DNA of 15,042 bases from EsbW-18 sp033811555. GTDB taxonomy: Bacteria; Patescibacteriota; Minisyncoccia; Phycocordibacterales; EsbW-18. Shown piece by piece: positions 1 through 6,309 of the stretch (positions are counted from its first letter, which is position 1; each line of letters begins with the position of its first letter). Location of the stretch: NCBI GenBank assembly GCA_033811555.1, contig JAPXOG010000017.1:1-15042 (forward strand). The letters run 5' to 3'. A program made the position numbers and the translations under genes. The notes beneath the pieces are model-generated. The model searched no databases, was not told where the DNA came from, and saw nothing but the letters and a program-made list of their open reading frames with translations.

Positions 1-3
1 CAG

Positions 4-36
4 TCGTCGGCAGCGTCAGATGTGTATAAGAGACAG
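4..36 (+). other. Illumina Nextera read-1 transposase adapter (non-genomic)
   Basis: These 33 bases are identical to the Nextera/Tn5 read-1 adapter. They include the 19-bp Tn5 mosaic end AGATGTGTATAAGAGACAG at 18-36. Bases 1-3 are probably also non-genomic. Read on the minus strand, the adapter gives the artefactual peptide LSLIHI at the end of the glutaredoxin frame and supplies its false TGA stop at 16-18. Genomic sequence therefore starts at position 37, which was a contig or read edge. Confidence 0.97.
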
Positions 37-291
37 TAAACGACCTTCGTCAAAGCCAATTACAATTTCTTCGTGTCCAGTTTGTTCCTTTGGAACGGAT
101 TGATCAACTATAGAAATGACGGGGACGCCTAGTTGGTTTGTTTTTTCAACCATCTCTGAACGTTTATCAACATCTTCGGCGACGTTATAATCTGTGAATG
201 TTATGTTGTTTTCTACAAAAAATTCCTTTGCTAAGTGGCAGAAGTGACAAGTTGGTGTTGAATACACCGATACGATTTTTGTTTGCGACAT
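37..291 (-). CDS. Glutaredoxin-like thiol-disulfide oxidoreductase, 3' end cut by adapter
   Basis: This is a small thioredoxin-fold protein of the glutaredoxin/NrdH type. It is expected to reduce protein or small-molecule disulfides in the cytoplasm. The start is ATG at 291. An N-terminal beta strand (KIVSVYST) leads into the redox motif C-H-F-C at residues 15-18. The cis-proline motif L-G-V-P is at 54-57, and the C-terminal segment GFDEGRL at 79-85 is the typical G-F-D/N end of the family. Only 85 genuine residues are present: the following codons come from the Nextera adapter, so perhaps a few to about ten C-terminal residues are missing. The dithiol CxxC suggests an active oxidoreductase, although the usual proline/tyrosine inside the motif (CPYC) is replaced by His-Phe. 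The gene lies 77 bp downstream of the MFS transporter gene and has its own candidate promoter. Confidence 0.88.
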
Positions 292-335
292 ACAATGTTA
301 TTGGTTACATGCTAATAGATGATGACAGAAAGTGT

Positions 336-365
336 ATCATAAAATATATAGAGCGGGATTGCCAA
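336..365 (-). promoter_or_regulatory. Candidate sigma70-type promoter for the glutaredoxin gene
   Basis: Reading the minus strand, TTGGCA (365-360) is followed after 18 bp by TATGAT (341-336). These are good matches to -35 and -10 hexamers. The predicted start near 329 gives a leader of about 38 nt. The -35 begins only 3 bp past the MFS stop codon, and no terminator is visible between the two genes, so read-through is also possible. Confidence 0.5.
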
Positions 366-368
366 GAA

Positions 369-1541
369 TTATTTCGTGTCGCGCAGTACACTTACGGGTA
401 GTATACCCACCAGCATGAGAATGCCAAGAACCACAAATACAAAGCGAACGTCGATGAACATAAGTGAAATAGAAAACAACAAAGGCGCAACAACATATCC
501 AACCGGTTCTACTATTCGGTACAGACTTACAATTGCTACATCCTCTTTACCTATTTGTTTAAAGAAGTAAGATTCAGTCATTATCTCAATCGTAGCTGCT
601 CCGATGCGGGTTGCAAGTAGAATAGAAGCCCAAACTAAAATATTAGTAGTACCTATCCACGCAATGGAAAACGTTGTAATTCCAGTAAAAATGAATCCAC
701 CTATAAGCATTTCTTTTTCTCCCCAATATAGATCGGCAAGTCGTCCAAGAGGGTAACTAAAAAGCGCGAAGGGAACGAGCATGATGGTGAATACTATACC
801 GATGTCGCTCCACGGCATGCCTACTGTTGTGTGTAGATAAATACCCATATATACCACCATGACGGCGTAAAACATTCTTAGAAGAAAATTGGCAAAGAAA
901 ATGTTACGGAGAGCTGGGCGTTTCCAAAATGAACAAAGAGCAGGGAGCAGTGATGTGTGGGTTTGTGGAGAATCTTTGAAATGTCTGAGAGACATCAAAA
1001 GGAAAATAATAGTCGGAATTAATGCTGCAATGGATGCGAAAAATATACGAGTATATGCATTACTTTCGCGCAGTAAAAATCCGGAGATTATCGGAGAAAG
1101 CACGAGTCCTACATTTACTGCTGTCAGAAAAACGCCACGGATTCTTCCGGTAGCTGAGTCAAGAGAGAGAGTTTCAAGAATAATATCAGTGTTTAAAAAC
1201 AGTACGCGTATAAGAATATAATGTGCAATAAACGCAAGTGCGACTATGAGAAGTGAGGTGCTGAACGTCAGGCCAAATAGTGCGATTCCTTCTAGTATAA
1301 GCGCGATAAGTGTAACACGTATATTTCCAGTTTTGTGTAACGCCTTGGGAAGGTAGATTAAAATCGGTATGCTGACAATCGCTGCTAGAGAAAAAAGTGT
1401 ACCCACGTGTTGAGTCGAGAGAAATTGCTCCAGGATACTACTGTTGATATACAAAAAAAGACCCGAGTGTAGCGAAAATAGAAAAGCAAATATGTAAGTG
1501 TTAAAAAGAAGCGAGGTTCGTTGCATGTTGCGCGCGGGCAC
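369..1541 (-). CDS. Major facilitator superfamily (MFS) transporter
   Basis: This is a polytopic inner-membrane protein of 390 residues, the usual MFS size. About 12 hydrophobic helices are arranged as two six-helix halves around a charged central loop (RHFKDSPQTH, near residues 186-195). PLGRLADLYWGEKE, at the start of the second half, resembles the MFS motif-A loop (GxLaDrxGrr). This supports a secondary transporter driven by an ion gradient, but nothing seen identifies the substrate; drug or metabolite efflux is only a default guess. The GTG at 1541 gives the listed start, and an ATG five codons later (1526) is an equally plausible start. Neither has a Shine-Dalgarno sequence. A TATACT box at 1565-1560 without a clear -35 could serve as a local promoter. 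The gene follows ribonuclease J by 53 bp on the same strand. Confidence 0.85.
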   Translation of the reverse strand: MPARNMQRTSLLFNTYIFAFLFSLHSGLFLYINSSILEQFLSTQHVGTLFSLAAIVSIPILIYLPKALHKTGNIRVTLIALILEGIALFGLTFSTSLLIVALAFIAHYILIRVLFLNTDIILETLSLDSATGRIRGVFLTAVNVGLVLSPIISGFLLRESNAYTRIFFASIAALIPTIIFLLMSLRHFKDSPQTHTSLLPALCSFWKRPALRNIFFANFLLRMFYAVMVVYMGIYLHTTVGMPWSDIGIVFTIMLVPFALFSYPLGRLADLYWGEKEMLIGGFIFTGITTFSIAWIGTTNILVWASILLATRIGAATIEIMTESYFFKQIGKEDVAIVSLYRIVEPVGYVVAPLLFSISLMFIDVRFVFVVLGILMLVGILPVSVLRDTK

Positions 1542-1594
1542 GTTAATACGAGTGGAATTAGTATATCGTAACTTTAGGAATTTTTGTTTATACT

Positions 1595-3607
1595 CTAGAC
1601 TCCTATTATTACTGGGATAACAATAGGGGATTTACCGGTTTTTTGGAACAGAATTTTGCGGACTTCATCTGTGACGGCAGTTTTAACTATATCAAAGTTA
1701 ATTGGGCGCATACCACGAGCTGTTTGCTCAACGGTTTTAGTAACGAGTCCTCGTGTTTTTGCTATGAGCTCCTGTTGTTCTTTGAGATACACAAACCCAC
1801 GTGAAATGATGTCGGGGGATTTTCTCAATTTTCCTGTTCTTGGATTGATAGATACCACAATAACGAAAATGCCATCCTCGGAAAGCGTTTGACGATCGCG
1901 GACAACAACGTGTTGCTGTTCGCCGACTGAGAATCCGTCAACCATAACAGAACCTGAAGGCGCGCGTTCTTTTCGGACTGAAATCTTTTCACCTCCTTCA
2001 GATATTTCGATAATTGATCCGTTATCTGGTATGACGATGTTTTCTTTTGGAGTACCGAGTTGTTCGGCGAGTTCTGCGTGAATCCGTAGCATGAAATGGT
2101 GACCGTGAAGTGGCATGAAGTATTTGTAGTTGAGTTGTTGGTGTATCCATCCGAGTTCGTCGCGACTACCGTGACCGGAAGCATGAACAGAAGAGTCGTG
2201 GTAGGTGATGATGTGTGCTTCTTGTCGGTACAGGTTGTCTTTTAGTTTAGTGATGGCGCGCTCATTACCAGGGATTGCGGATGATGAAAATACTACAGTA
2301 TCTGTGCGGGATAGGGTTATGTATTTGTGAGTTTTGTTCGCGATTCGATCAAACACTGAGTATTCCTCGCCCTGCGCTCCTGTTGCTAATACGATGACGC
2401 GATTCTGAGGGTAGTCCTCCATTTCCTCAACAGGAATGATATTATCAAATTTAACCAAGCCAAGCTGTTTGACTATTTCCACGTTACTTTTCATTGATCG
2501 TCCATCAATAGCGACAACTTTGTTGTATTTTTGCGCAAGTTTTATGAACTGAATTACGCGTTCAACTTGCGAAGCAAAAGTACCAATAATAAGCCGGCCG
2601 GGGACATCTTTGAGAATTGTTTCAATAGTGTCTATAGCCTTTGACTCTGGAAGCGAGAATCCAGGTTTGTGAACGGAAGTTGAGTCAAGTGTGAAGAGAA
2701 GAATTTTTTTATCGGCGAACATTTTCCAATGCTCCTTTTCTTTTTCCGTGGGTTTGCCGTCGATATGGTCAACACGTATGTCTTCAACAAACGCAATAGT
2801 GCCGATAGGTGTTTCAATAAGCAAACCCATTGAGTCAGGGATGGCATGAGAAATAGGGAAAAAACTTACAGAGAAATGTTCTCCGAGGCGTATAGTTTCT
2901 GTTCCTCGTACAGTTTTTACATCAATAGGTGCAACATCAGGAAATTCAAGTTGGCGTTTTTGTATAATCATCGAACCGAATTCTCTTGAGTAAATTGGAG
3001 GATTTCCGATATCTTCAATAATATATGGAATAGCTCCGATGTGGTCATAGTGCCCATGTGTTATTAACAACGCCTTAACACGTTCTTTTCGTTCTTTTAG
3101 ATATGTGACATCGGGAAGTATGTAGTCAATTCCAGGGGTTTCTGCTTCTGAAAACTGAAAACCAGCATCAACGACGATAATTTCATCACCGTATTCAATA
3201 AGTGTCATATTTTTTCCGATCTCCTCTGTTCCTCCTAGAGGGATGATACGTAGAACGCCAGGCTCAGGAGGTGGAATATGCGTGCTTTTATTCCCTAATG
3301 AAGGAGAAGTTTTTTGTATGTGCGTTTTGTCTGGACGACGCATTCGTGTCTGCGTCCCACTTTCGCGTCTAGATACTGCTGGTGCAAGTGCTGAAGGAGA
3401 AGATCCAATCAATTTTCTCTTCGTTAGTGTAGTTGTATTTTTCCTGGGAAAAGCTGTAATTGTGGAAAATACACGCCGTCTTCTGGGTGCGTTTTGTATA
3501 ACACTATTTTTGTTCTGGCTAACCTTATTAGACGTTCCCGTCTTTATTGGTGCTCGCATCACACGGATGCGGTTTCGCGGTCGTCCGCGTCTTTCTTGTC
3601 GTTCCAT
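1595..3607 (-). CDS. rnj: Ribonuclease J (metallo-beta-lactamase/beta-CASP RNase) with long basic N-terminal extension
   Basis: RNase J is a zinc-dependent 5'-to-3' exoribonuclease and endonuclease for mRNA decay and rRNA maturation. The 670-residue protein starts at ATG 3607. Residues 1-117 are a low-complexity Arg/Lys/Ser/Thr-rich extension absent from typical RNase J of about 555 residues. The catalytic core begins at GVLRIIPLGGTEEIGKNM. The metal-binding motif H-G-H-Y-D-H is at 184-189, S-H-A-I-P-D at 253-258, and Asp276 lies in FVEDIR where many homologues have HTGDFK. The beta-CASP region carries DGRSM (368-372), TGAQGE (409-414), SSSAIPGNE (441-449), ASGHGS (476-481) and PLHGHH (499-504). 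The C-terminal dimerisation/RNA domain holds SEDGIFVIVV and PDIISRGFVY. The changes E-to-Y in the HGHxDH motif and HTGD-to-FVED keep the metal ligands. It sits 42 bp downstream of the solute-binding protein, probably in the secG transcription unit. Confidence 0.95.
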   Translation of the reverse strand: MERQERRGRPRNRIRVMRAPIKTGTSNKVSQNKNSVIQNAPRRRRVFSTITAFPRKNTTTLTKRKLIGSSPSALAPAVSRRESGTQTRMRRPDKTHIQKTSPSLGNKSTHIPPPEPGVLRIIPLGGTEEIGKNMTLIEYGDEIIVVDAGFQFSEAETPGIDYILPDVTYLKERKERVKALLITHGHYDHIGAIPYIIEDIGNPPIYSREFGSMIIQKRQLEFPDVAPIDVKTVRGTETIRLGEHFSVSFFPISHAIPDSMGLLIETPIGTIAFVEDIRVDHIDGKPTEKEKEHWKMFADKKILLFTLDSTSVHKPGFSLPESKAIDTIETILKDVPGRLIIGTFASQVERVIQFIKLAQKYNKVVAIDGRSMKSNVEIVKQLGLVKFDNIIPVEEMEDYPQNRVIVLATGAQGEEYSVFDRIANKTHKYITLSRTDTVVFSSSAIPGNERAITKLKDNLYRQEAHIITYHDSSVHASGHGSRDELGWIHQQLNYKYFMPLHGHHFMLRIHAELAEQLGTPKENIVIPDNGSIIEISEGGEKISVRKERAPSGSVMVDGFSVGEQQHVVVRDRQTLSEDGIFVIVVSINPRTGKLRKSPDIISRGFVYLKEQQELIAKTRGLVTKTVEQTARGMRPINFDIVKTAVTDEVRKILFQKTGKSPIVIPVIIGV

Positions 3608-3649
3608 ATAATAGAACCTATTTCACAGAATGAATAATATATTTGAAAT

Positions 3650-5344
3650 CTAATTAAGCAAAAAAGTAAAAATTCTTTGCGTGTACATATACCAACGATA
3701 TGCATCTAAGAATCTGCCACTGGGTTCTTGGATAGGCCCTTCGTGTACTCCTTTTATGTGTTCGGGAAGTACATACACAAGGTCGGGTACGTACAGGAAC
3801 ACTGCTGGAGCATCTGATTGCCACTCGTCCAAAAACGACTCATAGAGACGGATTCGTTCGTCGTAAGTAGATGTGGTTCGCAGTTTTTCAAGTATAGCAT
3901 CAACTTGTACGTTTGTATATAGGGCAACGTTAAGACCCGGATCATTTCTCTGGCTTGAATGCCAAAAAGGGTATAAGTCTCCGTCGCGAGAGAGCACTTG
4001 TCCAAAAAGAAGGGCTTCATAATCACGTGTCCGAATAACTGTTTGGTTAAGTTGGGCCAAGTCAAAGAGTTCTACGGATACAGCAAATCCTGCTTCTCCG
4101 AATTGTTTTTGAAGAAGCTCAGCTGTAAGTTTCATTTCAGGGCTATTAACGGTTTTTATAGAGAATGAAAGTGATTGTTCTCCTTTCATATACAAACCTG
4201 TTTCAGCATCTCTATTCCATCCCGCACTTTTTAACAGGCTATGCACTTCTTTGTTTGAAGAATTGTTATCACTTGCTTTTTCGTAGATGTGTGGGGGTAG
4301 AGGAGTAAAGATAGGGGTACCAAAGCCACCCAATACTGTGTTAACGATTTCTGAGCGAGATATAGCAAGAGACAATGCTTTACGTACTGCAGTGTCTGTA
4401 AAAATAGGATTTTTATTGTAGTTCAAGAATAATCCGAAAGTACGAGGAAGAGGATATCGCCTTATGTCTTCAGTTTCTGCCGAAGAGGAAGAAAAAGACA
4501 CAGGGTCAGACATTCGGAAAGAGTCAATATCTCCATTTGAAAACGCAGATATAAGCTCTTTTTCGTTTCCAAAGATACGTATAGATATTTTTGAAATATG
4601 AGGTTTCCCAAGAGAATAGCGTTCAAATGGTTTTAAAATATATTCTGAGGTTTTTCCAGAGCGTTCTTTTATTTTTGTAATCATGAAAGGTCCTGAACCG
4701 ATGGGATGTTCATTTTGCGAGGAACCCATGAAATCTTCTGCTGTGATGTTACTCCAAATGTGCCGTGGAAGGATGCCGAGTGTGGTGTTGCTTAGAAATC
4801 CAGCATAAGGGCGCGGAAGCGTAAATACAACAGTATGTTCATCAGTAGCAGAAACCAATACTCCTTCCCATGCAGCGGCTTTTGTACTTCCGATTCGTGG
4901 ATCTTGTGCACTTTGCACTGTGAAAACAACATCATCGGCGGTAATAGGTGTGTTGTCGTGGAAAAAGATATTCTTTTTAAGTATAAAAGTATATACTGTC
5001 TCATCTTCGGAAACCTCGTAAGTTTCAGCAATGTCTGGGATTAAGCCTCCTTCTGGAAGAGCGCGCATAAGTCCCGCATATACAAGTACAGTTAAGTCGC
5101 GATCAGCGTCAGTTTGTGCAAGTAGGGGATTTATAAATCGAGGGGTGCCTACTATACCTTCAACAAGCGTTCCTCCGTCTGCTGGAACTATTACAGTTGA
5201 ATCTTTATGTGCAATATAAAGTATACCCAGAGCACTTGCTACAACTATAGAGGTTATAGTTATTACAAAAGAGCGTTCAATAAATGAGAGAGACTTATAT
5301 ATGGAACGTAGATATTCCCAAAACTTGTTGTGCTGGCAGCACAT
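3650..5344 (-). CDS. Membrane-anchored family-5 (peptide/nickel-type) ABC solute-binding protein
   Basis: The product is an extracellular solute-binding protein of the SBP_bac_5 (DppA/OppA) family, expected to bind peptides outside the membrane. The 564 residues start at ATG 5344. After a short cytoplasmic stretch comes one hydrophobic segment at about residues 25-45 with no lipobox cysteine, so it is probably a signal anchor rather than a lipoprotein. The family signature is clear: GTPRFINPLL near 67-76, the FHDNTPITADDVVFTVQ block near 128-144, and ALSLAISRSEIV near the middle of the protein. The C-terminal half includes the FWHSSQRNDPGLN region typical of the peptide-binding lobe. No permease or ATPase gene is nearby, so the partner transporter is elsewhere or absent. 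It lies 29 bp downstream of secG with no separate promoter seen, which suggests co-transcription with the secretion gene. Confidence 0.9.
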   Translation of the reverse strand: MCCQHNKFWEYLRSIYKSLSFIERSFVITITSIVVASALGILYIAHKDSTVIVPADGGTLVEGIVGTPRFINPLLAQTDADRDLTVLVYAGLMRALPEGGLIPDIAETYEVSEDETVYTFILKKNIFFHDNTPITADDVVFTVQSAQDPRIGSTKAAAWEGVLVSATDEHTVVFTLPRPYAGFLSNTTLGILPRHIWSNITAEDFMGSSQNEHPIGSGPFMITKIKERSGKTSEYILKPFERYSLGKPHISKISIRIFGNEKELISAFSNGDIDSFRMSDPVSFSSSSAETEDIRRYPLPRTFGLFLNYNKNPIFTDTAVRKALSLAISRSEIVNTVLGGFGTPIFTPLPPHIYEKASDNNSSNKEVHSLLKSAGWNRDAETGLYMKGEQSLSFSIKTVNSPEMKLTAELLQKQFGEAGFAVSVELFDLAQLNQTVIRTRDYEALLFGQVLSRDGDLYPFWHSSQRNDPGLNVALYTNVQVDAILEKLRTTSTYDERIRLYESFLDEWQSDAPAVFLYVPDLVYVLPEHIKGVHEGPIQEPSGRFLDAYRWYMYTQRIFTFLLN

Positions 5345-5373
5345 AAAAATGTTCGCGTAATAAACGAAAAGAA

Positions 5374-5592
5374 TTAAAGAATTAGGGCTACAATGGCAGA
5401 AATAATGAAGAGTATAGCGACTGTTATGGTCGTGTAAAATACAATCTTTTCGATTCCGCGTCGTGTACGCTGAACACCGCCGTCATCACCACCGAAGGCA
5501 GCTCCCATACCAGCATCAGATTGTTGGAGTAATACGAGTACAATAAGTATTACGGCTAGTCCGATTTGTATGAACGGAATATATGCGACCAT
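5374..5592 (-). CDS. secG: Preprotein translocase subunit SecG
   Basis: SecG is the small non-essential subunit of the SecYEG channel and stimulates protein export. From ATG 5592 the product is 72 residues with the family layout. A first membrane helix (about residues 3-21, FIQIGLAVILIVLVLLQQ) is followed by the conserved cytoplasmic loop QQSDAGMGAAFGG with the characteristic LQQSxxG, then a second helix at the C-terminus. A longer reading from GTG 5613 is possible, but that GTG overlaps a strong extended -10 box, so the ATG is the better start. It is the first gene of the minus-strand cluster, 29 bp ahead of a secreted binding protein that would itself be a Sec substrate. Confidence 0.92.
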   Translation of the reverse strand: MVAYIPFIQIGLAVILIVLVLLQQSDAGMGAAFGGDDGGVQRTRRGIEKIVFYTTITVAILFIISAIVALIL

Positions 5593-5603
5593 AGACAGAA
5601 GGA

Positions 5604-5632
5604 AGTATAGCACAAGTTAGATTGGAGTTCAA
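5604..5632 (-). promoter_or_regulatory. Promoter of the secG cluster, extended -10, near-leaderless
   Basis: On the minus strand, TTGAAC (5632-5627) is followed after exactly 17 bp by TATACT (5609-5604), preceded by TG plus one base (TGCTATACT), a classic extended -10. The expected start site is about 5597, only about 5 nt before the ATG at 5592. The secG message should therefore be leaderless or nearly so. The upstream GTG at 5613 lies inside the promoter. Confidence 0.6.
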
Positions 5633-5809
5633 TTAAGAAGAGTTATTGGAGTATGGGTTATTTTTATTCTTGTAGTAGATGATATGTGTTTTATGTGGTC
5701 TCACAATACGAATTATAGAGGTAACAGTTTGAAGATTTTAGGATAAAAGAAATATTTAAAAAACACGATAGAATTAATGTATATATTTAATCTAAAATAC
5801 TAAAAACTC
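5614..5809. other. Divergent intergenic region between secG and groES
   Basis: This AT-rich spacer separates the two divergent transcription units. Apart from the flanking promoters no gene, tRNA or CIRCE-type (TTAGCACTC/GAGTGCTAA) heat-shock operator is visible. No small ORF of note was found on either strand. Confidence 0.6.
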
Positions 5810-5839
5810 TTGCGTCAAGTACTATTTTTTTTGTATAAT
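5810..5839 (+). promoter_or_regulatory. Promoter of groES-groEL
   Basis: TTGCGT (5810-5815) and a perfect TATAAT (5834-5839) are separated by 18 bp. The predicted start is near 5846, giving a leader of about 33 nt. In that leader lies an 11-bp palindrome, ACGTT-A-AACGT (5856-5866), which could be an operator but is short. No HrcA CIRCE operator is present. Confidence 0.6.
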
Positions 5840-5878
5840 GCACCCGCATTATAAGACGTTAAACGTACTATTTTGGGT

Positions 5879-6199
5879 ATGAAGAAAAAAACAGCAAAGA
5901 AGACTGGCATTCAACCGCTGGGAGATCGGGTTGTGTTGCAACCGTTGTCAGCCGATGAAATGTCAGTAAAGCGAGCTTCGGGAATTATCATTCCTGAAAC
6001 AATAGACCGCGAACGACCAGAGCAGGGGAAAGTTGTGGCCGTTGGTCCAGGTCGATATGAAGACGGGAAACTTGTTCCTGTCAGGGTAAAGGTCGGAGAC
6101 ATCGTAGTATTCTCAAAGTACGGATATGATGAGATTAAAATCGATGGTGCAGAATATTACATTCTTAAAGAAGATTCAGTTTTAGCAGTTATAAAATAA
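5879..6199 (+). CDS. groES: GroES co-chaperonin (Hsp10)
   Basis: GroES is the heptameric lid of the GroEL folding chamber. From ATG 5879 the product is 106 residues. A short basic leader (MKKKTAKKTG) precedes the family start IQPLGDRVVLQPL. The mobile-loop region MSVKRASGIIIPET carries the hydrophobic I-I-I that docks on GroEL, and GKVVAVGPGRYEDGK, VKVGDIVVFSKYGYDEIKIDGAEYY and the end KEDSVLAVIK match the family well. A TTG two codons upstream (5873) is possible but less likely. No Shine-Dalgarno sequence is visible. It is first in a bicistronic unit with groEL, 110 bp upstream of it. Confidence 0.96.
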   Translation: MKKKTAKKTGIQPLGDRVVLQPLSADEMSVKRASGIIIPETIDRERPEQGKVVAVGPGRYEDGKLVPVRVKVGDIVVFSKYGYDEIKIDGAEYYILKEDSVLAVIK

Positions 6200-6205
6200 A
6201 CACGA

Positions 6206-6228
6206 ATTTTGAATTACGAAATCAAAAT
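6206..6228 (+). other. AT-rich hairpin in the groES-groEL spacer
   Basis: ATTTTGA (6206-6212) pairs with TCAAAAT (6222-6228) around a 9-nt loop. An overlapping alternative, AAAATCT (6224-6230) with AGATTTT (6244-6250), uses the same bases. The two structures are mutually exclusive. All stems are A/T-rich and short, so this may be mRNA processing or stability structure, or chance. Confidence 0.25.
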
Positions 6229-6309
6229 CTAACTTGAAATCTAAGATTTTAATTTTTCATAGGAAGTTTGTGTTTTGTAATTCTTTATTCTGTTTTTGAT
6301 TCACATATT

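Noticed and set aside
16..36. Natural C-terminal peptide LSLIHI on the glutaredoxin
   Set aside because: It is the translation of the Nextera adapter, not genomic sequence.
1560..1588. Promoter for the MFS gene
   Set aside because: A TATACT box is present, but no -35 or TGn extension accompanies it, so it was mentioned only in the gene entry.
1656..3611. Plus-strand ORFs opposite RNase J (for example 3243-3611)
   Set aside because: They are antisense shadows of a well-conserved gene, with no recognisable domains.
6268..6309. TTG-started N-terminal extension of GroEL
   Set aside because: GroEL homologues start at the MSSKKILFN-type sequence; the 14 extra residues have no counterpart in the family.
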